A stretch of 64,000 nt of DNA from contig JABSOX010000021.1 in the NCBI GenBank assembly GCA_013215655.1, forward strand, positions 1 to 64,000. The letters run 5' to 3'. The position numbers and the translations under genes were made by a program. The stretch is from Colwellia sp. (lineage in GTDB: Bacteria; Pseudomonadota; Gammaproteobacteria; Enterobacterales; Alteromonadaceae). How positions within the stretch are numbered: position 1 is the first letter of the stretch; each line of letters starts with the position of its first letter. Shown in pieces: positions 24,723 to 33,516 of the stretch. Below the pieces are notes generated by a model, which was not told where the DNA came from, did no database searches, and was given only the letters and a program-made list of their open reading frames with translations.

Positions 24723-27700
24723 TTAGGCAAGTTCTGCATCTACAGCCAATTTCTTTTTGTGACCTAATTGCAATAAACTGGGCAAAAATATTAAGGTAAA
24801 TACAGTACTGACACTCATACCACCAACAATAACTGCCGCGATACCACGGTATAATTCAGCGCCTGCTCCAGGTATTAATAACAACGGTAACATGCCACAA
24901 ATACTGGTTAAGGTACTCATTAAAATCGGACGTAAACGTAATCGAACCGCTTGTTCAACCGCGTCATGTCGAGAAAGGCCTTCAGCTTCGCCAGTACGTG
25001 TTTGATAAACCAGTAAAATTGCATTGTTAACCACTAAACCTAAGAGAATAATAAAACCAATCATGGTTAATAAATCAAGTGGTTGAAATATCACTAAATT
25101 TGTCAGTTGTAAAAAAGCAATACCACCCACAGTCGCAAGAGGTATGGTTAATACCACGAGCAAGCTATCTTTAAATGATTTAAAGAGTGCGGACATTAAT
25201 AAATAGAGAATCGCTAAAGCAAGTAAAAAACTTTGACTCATATTGGTTAATGCTTCTGTTAATGCTTCAGCTGAACCGCGATAATTTACGGCGCCAGTAT
25301 CTGATAGCTCGGCTAAAATAGCAGGCTCTGCTTTTTCTTTAATGAGATCAATTGCTTCTTCTAAACTCAAATTTTCTGGAGGTGTCACTTGTAAGGTAAT
25401 AGTACGCTTTCGATCCACTCGTCTTATTGAACTTGGTCCTGCCGTACGGATAATATCTACAAGTTCACCTATAGGTTGTATGCCAGCTTTTGGGGTATAA
25501 AAAGGAATGGATTTTAATTCCTCAGGTGTCTCCCAGTCGGTCGAACGTAAAAATACGTCGAGTCTTTTTTGACCATTAAAATAATCGCCTACATATAACC
25601 CTGTACCTAAGGTGCGCGAAAGCGCTGATACATGTTGCCTTGTCCAGCCAGCTTCTGCCATACGTCTTTCATTAGGGATCATTCTAAATTCTGGCTCTGC
25701 TAAGGTTAAACCTGGACTTGGTCTTACTTGTGCTCCCGGTAAAGCCGCACTTACTGCGCCAAAACCAACTTGTGCCGCCGCTAATAATTCATCCACTTCA
25801 TTGCCCTGAATATCGATATCGATACGGCGACCACCACCTAAATTACCAAAAAGCTGTGCTTGTGAAGCAAAAGCAATAGTGTCAGGAAAACCTCTTAAGA
25901 CTTCACCATTGATAATATTAATAATTTTTTGAATGTCATCTGAATCTTCGGCTCTACCACCCATAAAACCAAAGTTACCAAAAAAACCCATCCAAGAGTG
26001 ATCTATTTTTGGTGACTTTTCTCCAGTTAAATAGGGCATTAAACGACGGTTGATTTCATCACTCATCTCTACACGAGCGGCGGGATAGCTTAGTCCTGGT
26101 GGAGGTAGTATAAAAGCGTTAAAGGAATTTTGATTACCTTTAGGTAAATAATCGATTTTAGGAAACATTAAGTAACTACCAAGAAACGAAAATAACATCA
26201 ATCCTACTATCCATCCAATACGCTTTTGTTGTGTAGAGGTGATTTTCATAATGAATGTTGTGGTGTTTTTCCACCAATGGGCATGGGGATCTACAGCGGA
26301 AACGTCGGCTAACAATCGTCTCGCAGCTGTCGGTAATACCGTTACTGCAATTAATAATGAAGCAACAATTGCCACGGCGATAGTAATCGCCAGGTCTGCA
26401 AAAAGTTGCCCTGAAACTTCTTCTAAAAAGGCGATAGGTAGAAAAATTGCTACAGTGGTTGCCGTTGAAGAAATAAGTGCGCCCCATACTTGGGATGTTC
26501 CTTTTAAAGAGGCTTGTTCAGGTTGTTCTCCTTGTTCACGTAAACGTACAATATTTTCTAAAACAACAATCGCAGCATCTAATACCATACCAACAGCAAA
26601 AGCTAGGCCCGCCATTGAAATAATATTGAGTGTCCGTCCAACACTGTACATCACAACGAGAGTCACCACTAAAGAGATCGGAATGGATAAGGCAACAATG
26701 AGTGTTGCTCTAAATTTTCGTAAAAACCACCACAAAACAATAATGGCAAGAAAAATACCTATGATCAGATTATTTCTAACTAAATTCATTGAACGACCAA
26801 TGTAGATGGTTTCATCATACATTTGGATCATTTCTAAGCCTGCACGTTTTAAAGGTCCCTCATTAAGCTCAGCCATAGCAAGTTGTAAACCTTCCATGAC
26901 CTTAATAACATTTACGCCTTGCTCTGTTTGAGCGTTCATGGCGATAGCAGGTTCACCATCTAACGTTAATATTCCCGTTCTATCGGCAAAGGTAAGTTCA
27001 ACATGGGCAACATCTTTAAGTAATATCGGTTGGCCTTCACGCCAATCAAGGACCATATTTTGTAATTGCTCGACGCCATATTTACCTGAAAATCGTAGTG
27101 TATATTTACGTCGACCAATTTCGTTAAAACCACCTGATGTATCATTGTTATTTGCCAAGGAACTGGCAATGTCAGGGATATTTAAGCCTAGGTTCGCAGC
27201 TTTATAGGGATCAAAAGTAATACGTAATTCAGAGTTTAATCCGCCAAAAGCATTGGTTTGTGATACGCCCTCAACACGCTCTAAACGAGTTTGTACAACT
27301 TCTTCAACATAGTCTTGGTAATTAACAATATCGGTATCATTGTCCTCAGTGGGCTTTAAAGCAAACCATGCAATAGCATTAAAGGTACTGGCGCCGCCAA
27401 CAGCGATAACAGGTTCAGTGGCATCGGCTGGGTAACTAGGCACCTGATTAAGCGCGTTCATAACATCAATTAATGCACGTTCAAGATTAATACCTGTTTT
27501 ATAACGTAAGGTAATACTACCGCTACCTTGACTCGAAGTAGACTCCAATAATTCTAAATTCTGTAATCCTTTGAGTACATCTTCTTGGCGTTCGATGATT
27601 TCGGCTTCTATTTCTTGTGGAGCTGCAGATCGCCAATTGGTTGAAATAACAATTTGTGGCTGACTAATATCAGGGGTTAGTTGAATAGGTAATTTATATA

Positions 27701-27785
27701 AGCTGATTGCACCAAATAGGGCAATCAATAAAACCCCAACTATGACAGCCGTTGGATTTTTTAACGAAGCGGCAGTTAATGTCAT
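24723..27785 (-). CDS. RND efflux pump, inner-membrane subunit (AcrB/HAE1-like)
   Basis: 1020 residues, the full length of an RND permease. It has the N-terminal membrane segment (AVIVGVLLIALFGAISLY), the first periplasmic porter domain, a bundle of six segments including the GLAFAVGMVLDAAIVVLENI segment with the D-x-x-x-V-V-x-E-N proton-relay motif, a second porter domain and a second bundle (GFIILLGLVVNNAILLV). RND pumps exchange H+ for drugs, detergents or metals; the absence of a heavy-metal signature favours hydrophobic compounds. The start overlaps the adaptor stop by 4 bases. No TolC-like outer-membrane gene lies in the window, so one is presumably shared from elsewhere. Confidence 0.94.
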   Translation of the reverse strand: MTLTAASLKNPTAVIVGVLLIALFGAISLYKLPIQLTPDISQPQIVISTNWRSAAPQEIEAEIIERQEDVLKGLQNLELLESTSSQGSGSITLRYKTGINLERALIDVMNALNQVPSYPADATEPVIAVGGASTFNAIAWFALKPTEDNDTDIVNYQDYVEEVVQTRLERVEGVSQTNAFGGLNSELRITFDPYKAANLGLNIPDIASSLANNNDTSGGFNEIGRRKYTLRFSGKYGVEQLQNMVLDWREGQPILLKDVAHVELTFADRTGILTLDGEPAIAMNAQTEQGVNVIKVMEGLQLAMAELNEGPLKRAGLEMIQMYDETIYIGRSMNLVRNNLIIGIFLAIIVLWWFLRKFRATLIVALSIPISLVVTLVVMYSVGRTLNIISMAGLAFAVGMVLDAAIVVLENIVRLREQGEQPEQASLKGTSQVWGALISSTATTVAIFLPIAFLEEVSGQLFADLAITIAVAIVASLLIAVTVLPTAARRLLADVSAVDPHAHWWKNTTTFIMKITSTQQKRIGWIVGLMLFSFLGSYLMFPKIDYLPKGNQNSFNAFILPPPGLSYPAARVEMSDEINRRLMPYLTGEKSPKIDHSWMGFFGNFGFMGGRAEDSDDIQKIINIINGEVLRGFPDTIAFASQAQLFGNLGGGRRIDIDIQGNEVDELLAAAQVGFGAVSAALPGAQVRPSPGLTLAEPEFRMIPNERRMAEAGWTRQHVSALSRTLGTGLYVGDYFNGQKRLDVFLRSTDWETPEELKSIPFYTPKAGIQPIGELVDIIRTAGPSSIRRVDRKRTITLQVTPPENLSLEEAIDLIKEKAEPAILAELSDTGAVNYRGSAEALTEALTNMSQSFLLALAILYLLMSALFKSFKDSLLVVLTIPLATVGGIAFLQLTNLVIFQPLDLLTMIGFIILLGLVVNNAILLVYQTRTGEAEGLSRHDAVEQAVRLRLRPILMSTLTSICGMLPLLLIPGAGAELYRGIAAVIVGGMSVSTVFTLIFLPSLLQLGHKKKLAVDAELA

Positions 27786-28909
27786 TGTTTGTTACTCTCA
27801 TTATTATTAGAGCTATTATCTGAGCCATTGCCTGAACCATTACCTGAAATGAGCGCTTGGTTGTTAGTTTTTATATTAACGGTTTGACCAATACGAAGAC
27901 GTTCAGCGCCGCGGATAACAATACGGTCTCCTTCGTTAATATTCCCGGTAATTTCAACTAATTCTCCTTCACCCATACCAACCAATACGTCAATTTGTTG
28001 AGCGGTGTTTTTGTCATCAATACGAAAAACTGTTGTACCATTTCGTCTCAATACTAATGCATCTCTTGGTATGGCGAGTACTTCTTTACTTTCACCAACA
28101 GCCACCGCAGCAGTAATATTTAAACCGATAGGCCAATCAAAGTTAGTCATATCTAATCTTACTTCCATTAAATGGGAACGAGAGTCTGCAACGGGAATAA
28201 GTGCCTTTATTTTGGCTAATCCTGTGCCAAATGGTGAGCGTACCGCAAGAGAAGTACTTTGTTTCAGATATTGATAAGCGGTCAGAGGCGTAAAAATTGA
28301 AGCTTCTAAGTTTGCTGTTTCAACAATACGTACAATAGCGTTGCCACTGTCGACATATTCACCTTCATTACTGAGACGCTGGGAAATAATACCGTCAAAG
28401 GGTGCTTTTAATTTTGTATATTCAAGGTCTTGATCTGTTTGTGCTAAACGCGCTTTAACTGCAGATAATAGACCTTGAGCAATATTCTTTTTAGAAAGTG
28501 TTTCATCAAGCTCAGTTTGTGAAACCAACTTTTTACTGATCAATGATTTCTTTCGACGAACCTCTGATAATTCAAAGGTTAATTTTGCTTGCGCATTTTC
28601 AACATTGGCTTGTTGTTCAAGGCGTTGTAACTTTAATCGCCGATCATCAATTTGGGCAATGATTTGATTTTTTTTAACCTGAGCGCCTAATTCAACCAAA
28701 CTGATCAACCGCCCTGACACTTCAGCGGCAATGTTAGAGTTGTTATGAGCGACAACCGTACCTGAAACCCAAGATACCGGTGATAAGATAGTTTTCTTAA
28801 TTTGTGCGATATTGACATTTGCAGGAGGTCCTTGTTGCGCATGAATAGCACTTGAACTCAATAAAATGGTGCAAAATAAAGATAATGGCTTTATAAAAAC
28901 TCTTTTCAT
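27782..28909 (-). CDS. RND efflux pump, periplasmic adaptor subunit
   Basis: 375 residues. Signal peptide 1-24 (LLSSSAIHAQ), then the lipoyl half (NIAAEVSGRLISLVELGAQV and GIISQRLSNEGEYVDSGNA), a coiled-coil hairpin between them (about 85-150) and the beta-barrel and membrane-proximal domains. The last 20 residues are a low-complexity Gly/Ser/Asn tail, unusual for the family. It links the inner-membrane pump at 24723 with an outer-membrane channel; the two genes overlap by 4 bases and are one operon. There is no lipobox, so it should be anchored by its contacts only. Confidence 0.92.
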   Translation of the reverse strand: MKRVFIKPLSLFCTILLSSSAIHAQQGPPANVNIAQIKKTILSPVSWVSGTVVAHNNSNIAAEVSGRLISLVELGAQVKKNQIIAQIDDRRLKLQRLEQQANVENAQAKLTFELSEVRRKKSLISKKLVSQTELDETLSKKNIAQGLLSAVKARLAQTDQDLEYTKLKAPFDGIISQRLSNEGEYVDSGNAIVRIVETANLEASIFTPLTAYQYLKQSTSLAVRSPFGTGLAKIKALIPVADSRSHLMEVRLDMTNFDWPIGLNITAAVAVGESKEVLAIPRDALVLRRNGTTVFRIDDKNTAQQIDVLVGMGEGELVEITGNINEGDRIVIRGAERLRIGQTVNIKTNNQALISGNGSGNGSDNSSNNNESNKQ

Positions 28910-28979
28910 ATCATTCCTGTAAGGTCGTTTTACTGGTTATTAGTTTAAGATAAAAATAAGATAATTGCGTTATAAGTTG

Positions 28980-29564
28980 CTATTTTTCTTCATTTTGAAA
29001 TTTATGATGATTTAGAGAGCTTTGACTTAACTGAGTCCCTAAAAGTGATAATAAACAATAGCCACAAAAATAATAAAATCCCGGGCCTATATTCGAAAGG
29101 GTTTCGCTACTCATTAATAAATCTATTTTAAAGCCAAACATGGAAAGTTGTTGGTGATCAGATGTTTGTGCATGGTCTGTTGACAGCACGGCTAAAAAAA
29201 TGGCGACTACAAAAACATCAGCCATTGACCATTTACCAATAAATGCGACAAAGTTAAGCAATTTACGTTCAACATCGCTATGTTTTTTAATATATGACCA
29301 AGTCACTAAAAGTGATTTTATGATTGGGATGGCAATAGAAAATGCAAATATTAGCGCAGCGACTAATAACCGTTCATCTTGCCACAATTCTTGTATGGTG
29401 GTGAGCAGTGAAAGCTCTTTATTCACTAAATCAGAAGTCATACTGGCACCACTGACTTTTGCGGTCATTTCCATGGTTAATGAGAACATAGGTAATAAAA
29501 TCCCCGGCACAAAGAGCATGATGGCGATTAAATTAAATGAAAATCCTAAATGTTTTTTAAACAT
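28980..29564 (-). CDS. PqiA-like membrane protein, single domain
   Basis: 194 residues with four hydrophobic segments (FNLIAIMLFVPGILLPMF; LLVAALIFAFSIAIPIIKSLL; MADVFVVAIFLAVLS; YYFCGYCLLSLLG). The LPMFSLTM start, the SIAIPIIKS segment and the IGKWSMADVFVVAIFL motif are characteristic of paraquat-inducible protein A. Standard PqiA has two such units (about 400 residues); this protein has one. PqiA proteins work with MCE proteins in lipid traffic between membranes, but no MCE gene is adjacent. It lies 70 bp upstream of the RND adaptor on the same strand and may be co-transcribed with the pump. Confidence 0.82.
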   Translation of the reverse strand: MFKKHLGFSFNLIAIMLFVPGILLPMFSLTMEMTAKVSGASMTSDLVNKELSLLTTIQELWQDERLLVAALIFAFSIAIPIIKSLLVTWSYIKKHSDVERKLLNFVAFIGKWSMADVFVVAIFLAVLSTDHAQTSDHQQLSMFGFKIDLLMSSETLSNIGPGFYYFCGYCLLSLLGTQLSQSSLNHHKFQNEEK

Positions 29565-29864
29565 GATAATGTAAACCCTAGTATAAAGTTATTGTAAGTA
29601 TATCGGTAATCATTGCTTTAAAAAAGTCTTAAGTAACAACTAGATACAAACTATAAAGTAAACTCTTATGTTGTATAGTAAGTGTATAAAAAAACAAAGA
29701 AAGTAGTCAGTTTTGCTAATAAATCATTTATTTCACAGTGATTTATATTGATTATTTCTTAAGTTTTTGATTTGTATTGTTATTTATTTTGGTTTGTGAA
29801 TTGCATAATAGCTTGGAAATTAAGTTATACGCATCGGTATTCGATATTAATCAAGGAAATAAAT

Positions 29865-30506
29865 ATGTCAGTTGTTATTGAAGATAGACCTATTGAAAGT
29901 GTACGTGAAGAAGTTATTGACCAACTGATCATGAATTATAGCCATGGCAAACTCTCTCATGAGGCTTTTGAGCGACGCTTAGATAAAGCAATAGAGAGTC
30001 AGTGTAATAAAGAAATTTCTGCTCTTGTTGAAGACCTTGAATTAACCGTCGATAAAAATTATGTTGAAGAAAAGAAAAAAGATTTTTCAGTGAATTATTC
30101 ACATGATAAATCGGAAAAATTAGATTATATCATTAATATATTTGGCGGTAGCAGCCGTAGTGGACGCTGGCATGTCGCCAAAGAAATTCGCGTTTTTAGC
30201 TTATTTAGTGGTACAGATATTGATTTTTCCGAGGCAATATTTACTCATCCAGAAGTGACTATCCGCTATTTTAGTTTATTCAGTGGTACCAATATTTATG
30301 TGCCAGAAGATGTTAATGTGGTATCTAAATCATTTTGCATATTTGGTGGAGTTGATAATAATGCGCCGTGTAATGCCTCACCTGATGCACCAACTATCGT
30401 TATTGAAGGGCTTACTATTTTTAGCGGTGTTGATATTTCAATTAAACGCACCATGAAAGAGAAGTTTGTTGAATTCGCTGATAGTTTAAAAAAGATGTTC
30501 TCTTAA
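29865..30506 (+). CDS. DUF1707 (SHOCT-like) and LiaF-like domain protein
   Basis: 213 residues from ATG 29865, chosen over an upstream in-frame codon because of the AAGGAA just before it. The N-terminus (about 5-55: REEVIDQLIMNYSHGKLSHEAFERRLDKAIES) is a DUF1707-type short helical domain. The C-terminal part (about 85-200) is a beta-helix-like repeat (VFSLFSGTDIDFSEAIF; RYFSLFSGTNIYVPEDV; IFGGVDNNAP) typical of LiaF-like cell-envelope stress proteins. There is no membrane segment, so it is cytoplasmic, or peripheral at most. In Gram-negatives the role of this domain pair is unknown. It stands alone. Confidence 0.8.
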   Translation: MSVVIEDRPIESVREEVIDQLIMNYSHGKLSHEAFERRLDKAIESQCNKEISALVEDLELTVDKNYVEEKKKDFSVNYSHDKSEKLDYIINIFGGSSRSGRWHVAKEIRVFSLFSGTDIDFSEAIFTHPEVTIRYFSLFSGTNIYVPEDVNVVSKSFCIFGGVDNNAPCNASPDAPTIVIEGLTIFSGVDISIKRTMKEKFVEFADSLKKMFS

Positions 30507-30535
30507 TTCGTTAATTTTACAAATTGTGCCTCTTG

Positions 30536-30557
30536 CGGCTGATATTTCTATCAGCCG
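30536..30557 (+). terminator. Hairpin after the LiaF-like gene
   Basis: Perfect 9-bp stem CGGCTGATA (30536-30544) / TATCAGCCG (30549-30557) with a TTTC loop, followed by a TGAATTATTTT stretch. This fits an intrinsic terminator with a weak T-run. Confidence 0.7.
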
Positions 30558-30654
30558 TGAATTATTTTCCTTCTGAAAGTCCTCTCTATTCGCTACTCAC
30601 TTAAAATTAACGTAAAATGCTGGCCATTATCTGCTAACTCCTTGTAGGACAATA

Positions 30655-30996
30655 ATGAAAAAAACATTTGAATTAACTCACCCTAAAATTAAAGCGGCGA
30701 GAATGATTGATGCTGTAAAGCATGACGTTAAGAAATATATTAAAAGAGAAAGAAAAAAGACATTACCAGCGGGTGTTGATTTTTGGGATTTTGATTGCCA
30801 ATTTGGCAATACTAAAGATGCAGCTGAGGTTGTTCACCTGACTGAAATTAATAGTAAAATTGATGCAGCAGTAAAATTAGAGTTAACATCATTTTATATT
30901 GAAATATTGGCTAAAGAAGGTTTTCGCTCTGTTAAGCCTATGCCGGAAGATGAAGATGAAAGTGAAGAAGAGCTTGATTACGAAGAAGAGGAGTAA
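30655..30996 (+). CDS. DUF6172 family protein
   Basis: 113 residues. The sequence opens with MKKTFELTHPKIKAARMID and continues with KKYIKRERKKTLP and VDFWDFDCQFG, a set of blocks I recognise as DUF6172, found in gammaproteobacteria. The C-terminus is a run of Asp/Glu (about residues 98-113). There is no signal peptide or membrane segment, so it is cytoplasmic. The basic N-terminal half and acidic tail suggest binding to nucleic acid or to a basic partner, which is inference. No function is known. A decayed DUF808 gene follows immediately. Confidence 0.78.
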   Translation: MKKTFELTHPKIKAARMIDAVKHDVKKYIKRERKKTLPAGVDFWDFDCQFGNTKDAAEVVHLTEINSKIDAAVKLELTSFYIEILAKEGFRSVKPMPEDEDESEEELDYEEEE

Positions 30997-31030
30997 TGTT
31001 AGGATAGAATAAAAATTAGAGAGTAATAAG

Positions 31031-31330
31031 TTGGCAGGCTCAGGTTTATTAACGTTAATTGATACATTGCAACAGTATTGGATGATGTCGCTATTTTATC
31101 GAAAGTCGCGGCGAAGAAAACCGCTGGTGTTCTCGGAGATGATCTAGCGCTTAACGCTGAGTAGGTTTCAGGCGTTAAGGCTGCTCGATAGTTAGCTGTG
31201 TTCGTATTATTGTATGGGCGGTAACTAAAGGTTCATTCCTTAATAAACTAATTTTGGTGTCTGCCGCACTGCTTATTAGCGCTTTTACTCCGCCATTGAT
31301 TGATGAAAATGGTTGCTCCCTTGTCAAAAT
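31031..31330 (+). pseudogene. Decayed DUF808 (YedI-like) membrane protein gene, 5' part only
   Basis: From TTG 31031 one reads [11 protein letters not shown], the normal DUF808 opening. After a frameshift near 31062 the text goes on as [31 protein letters not shown], stop, VSGVKAAR, stop. After another shift near 31198 it continues as VWAVTKGSFLNKLILVSAALLISAF. These are consecutive blocks of DUF808, so the gene has at least two frameshifts and two in-frame stops. The rest of the family (full length about 300 residues) is missing. It is clearly dead and still close enough to the functional sequence to be a recent loss. Confidence 0.78.
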
Positions 31331-31480
31331 AAATAACCTTTATTCAACTGATATAAATTGCGTACTTTAATCAGCTACTTTTAACTGCCTATTTTTAATC
31401 GTTTGGATCTCATTTATTTCATTTTTTATAAAATCTATTAATTAAACCCTATCAATAAAGCTTATCTCAAGGATGTATAA

Positions 31481-32095
31481 ATGCTCAAAAAATACCATAA
31501 ATTTCTTGGTTTGTTGATGATATTACCTTTTATTGCTTGGGCGATAACAGGGGTATTCTTTTTTATTAAACCGGGTTATTCATCTGCTTATGAAAGCTTG
31601 CCGGTAAAAACTTACCCACTTGTTGATGCTGAATGTACTCAGCAAACAATACCTAAACATCAGACGTGGCTTGAAGTTCGTTATGTACGTTCAATATTAG
31701 GTCAGCACTTGCTTGTTAAAAATGAAAAAGGTTGGCATCAAGTTGATCCTTTAACAAAAGAGGTCATTAAAAAACCCACTAAAGAGCAAATAGATACCTT
31801 ACTTAATGATGCTATCCGTATCAATCCAAAACGTTATGGTCAAATCAAAACAATTGATGGTTTACAAGTCACGACAACCACTGACGTTAATATCTCGGTA
31901 AATTGGTCTGAAATGCGTTTGTATCAAAAAGGAGAGGATACTGCCTTTATAAATACCATGTATAAGATACATTACTTACAATGGACAGGTATAAAATCTG
32001 TGGATAAGGTTTTAGGGATAATCGGTTTGGTTCTAGTGGTTATTTTAGCCATGTTAGGTACTGTGATGACGTTTCGACGAAAGGCTACTGAATAA
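31481..32095 (+). CDS. PepSY-domain membrane protein
   Basis: 204 residues. An N-terminal membrane segment (FLGLLMILPFIAWAITGVFFF, about 8-28) is followed by a periplasmic portion of about 140 residues and a second segment (VLGIIGLVLVVILAMLGTVMTF) with a short positive tail. The HKFLGLLMILPFIAWAITG opening, followed later by a YKIHYLQWTGIKSVDKVLG segment, is the pattern of PepSY-associated membrane proteins, often seen with iron or flavin reductases. It is about half the length of full PepSY-TM proteins. No partner gene is adjacent: a GNAT and an SDR follow. The role is uncertain. Confidence 0.72.
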   Translation: MLKKYHKFLGLLMILPFIAWAITGVFFFIKPGYSSAYESLPVKTYPLVDAECTQQTIPKHQTWLEVRYVRSILGQHLLVKNEKGWHQVDPLTKEVIKKPTKEQIDTLLNDAIRINPKRYGQIKTIDGLQVTTTTDVNISVNWSEMRLYQKGEDTAFINTMYKIHYLQWTGIKSVDKVLGIIGLVLVVILAMLGTVMTFRRKATE

Positions 32096-32136
32096 ATAAT
32101 TAATGAACAGATGAATCAAAGGGCTGGATTAGAAAA

Positions 32137-32556
32137 ATGAGTTCAAAAGAATATGAAATTAGTTTTAATTCTCCTCAAGTTGAGGATTTTGCAAACTTAA
32201 GGCTCAAAATAGGTTGGGGAGCAATTGATCTTTGTTTAGCTAAGCAAAGCCTCGATAATTCATTATTCCAAGTGGCTATTTATCATCATGAAAAACTCAT
32301 TGCGATGGGACGAGTAGTTGGCGATGGTTTTATGTATTTTTACATACAAGATGTGATTGTTGACCCGCAATATCAGGGTAAGGGCTTAGGTAATGTGATC
32401 ATGGAACAAATAGAAAACTACTTATCCAAAGCAGCGGTAAAAGGGTCTACGATTGGTTTACTTGCCGCTAAAGGGAAAGAGGAGTTTTATAGAAAATTCA
32501 AATACATTGAAAGAAGTGGTGAGCCTTTAGGTAAAGGTATGTGTAAGTTTATTTAA
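32137..32556 (+). CDS. GNAT family N-acetyltransferase
   Basis: 139 residues. The core motif VIVDPQYQGKGLGNVIMEQI (about 72-91) contains the Q-G-K-G-L-G acetyl-CoA loop, and the C-terminal GLLAAKGKEEFYRKFKYIER carries the F-Y-x-K-F element. It is a compact single-domain enzyme of the yhhY/ElaA-like size class. The substrate is not known. It lies 42 bp after the PepSY gene and 33 bp before the SDR gene on the same strand, so the three may be transcribed together, though their functions look unrelated. Confidence 0.85.
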   Translation: MSSKEYEISFNSPQVEDFANLRLKIGWGAIDLCLAKQSLDNSLFQVAIYHHEKLIAMGRVVGDGFMYFYIQDVIVDPQYQGKGLGNVIMEQIENYLSKAAVKGSTIGLLAAKGKEEFYRKFKYIERSGEPLGKGMCKFI

Positions 32557-32589
32557 TTCAATTGGCATAACTCATTACAATAAGAGGAA

Positions 32590-33390
32590 ATGATGTTGAG
32601 ATTAGCAGAGAAGAATGTATTAATTACGGGTGCCGCACAAGGCATTGGTCGTGCTATTGCTGAGTTGTATATTAGTGAGGGAGCTAACGTCATACTTTCA
32701 GATATAAATGATGATGCAGGAAAAAGCCTAGCTAATTCATTGGGCGAGAACGCTTTATATATCCATTTAGATGTTGCTGTTGAATCTGATTGGAAAAATG
32801 CTGCAGAATTTGTACAAAAGCAATATGGGCACTTAGATATTTTAGTAAATAATGCTGGCATTACCGGTTTTCTTGAAACAACGGGGCCTCATAATCCTGA
32901 AAATTTAGACTTAGCCAGTTGGCATAAAGTACATAATATTAATTTAGACGGTGTTGCCTTAGGTTGTAAATACGCAATTATGTTGATGAAAGCATCAAAA
33001 TCAGCAAGTATTGTCAATATATCATCACGCTCTGGCATCGTTGGTATTCCTGCTGCAGCGGCTTATGCATCAAGTAAAGCAGCCGTTCGTAATCATACCA
33101 AGTCTGTTGCTTTGTACTGCGCTGAACAAAAATATCCTATTCGTTGTAATTCCATTCACCCTGGAGCAATACTCACTCCTATGTGGGATATGATGTTGGG
33201 TGAGGGGGAGCAAAGAGAAAATGGGATTAAGGCTATTGCCGCTGATGTTCCGTTGGGAACAATGGGAGAGCCATTAGATGTTGCTTATGCTGCTTTATAT
33301 TTAGCATCTAATGAGTCTAAATATGTAACAGGCATTGAGCTTAACATTGATGGTGGAATTTTAGCTGGCAGTGCAGCAAGACCTTCCTAG
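32590..33390 (+). CDS. Short-chain dehydrogenase/reductase (SDR)
   Basis: 266 residues from ATG 32590 (a second ATG follows at once), with an AAGAGG ribosome site. The cofactor motif TGAAQGIGRAIAELY (about 13-27) is the T-G-x3-G-x-G of classical SDRs, the DI after VILS favours NAD(H), and NNAG is at about 91. The catalytic set is present: Ser in NISSRSG and Y-A-S-S-K (about 156-160). It should oxidise or reduce a hydroxyl/keto group in the cytoplasm. The stop codon lies inside the first unit of a 16-bp tandem repeat. Confidence 0.9.
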   Translation: MMLRLAEKNVLITGAAQGIGRAIAELYISEGANVILSDINDDAGKSLANSLGENALYIHLDVAVESDWKNAAEFVQKQYGHLDILVNNAGITGFLETTGPHNPENLDLASWHKVHNINLDGVALGCKYAIMLMKASKSASIVNISSRSGIVGIPAAAAYASSKAAVRNHTKSVALYCAEQKYPIRCNSIHPGAILTPMWDMMLGEGEQRENGIKAIAADVPLGTMGEPLDVAYAALYLASNESKYVTGIELNIDGGILAGSAARPS

Positions 33391-33438
33391 CAAGTTACCT
33401 TCCTAGCAAGTTACCTTCCTAGCAAGTTTCCTTGCTAG
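33381..33438 (+). repeat. 16-bp tandem repeat (3 copies) ending in a hairpin
   Basis: Units ACCTTCCTAGCAAGTT at 33381, 33397 and 33413; the first contains the SDR stop codon. The last unit runs into CTAGCAAG (33419-33426) / CTTGCTAG (33431-33438), a perfect 8-bp hairpin with a TTTC loop followed by AATATGTTTTATTTT, probably the terminator of the SDR gene. Confidence 0.8.
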
Positions 33439-33516
33439 AATATGTTTTATTTTGTTAATATACTTTAGTGGTCAGACCTTTGTCTGTGTGAATATTTATA
33501 GGATATATACAGAGTA

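Noticed and set aside
26239-26805. 188-codon open frame opposite the RND pump gene
   Set aside because: It is antisense to the conserved membrane part of the pump, has no ribosome site and reads as a low-complexity Thr/Ala/Ile text; it is a shadow of the real gene.
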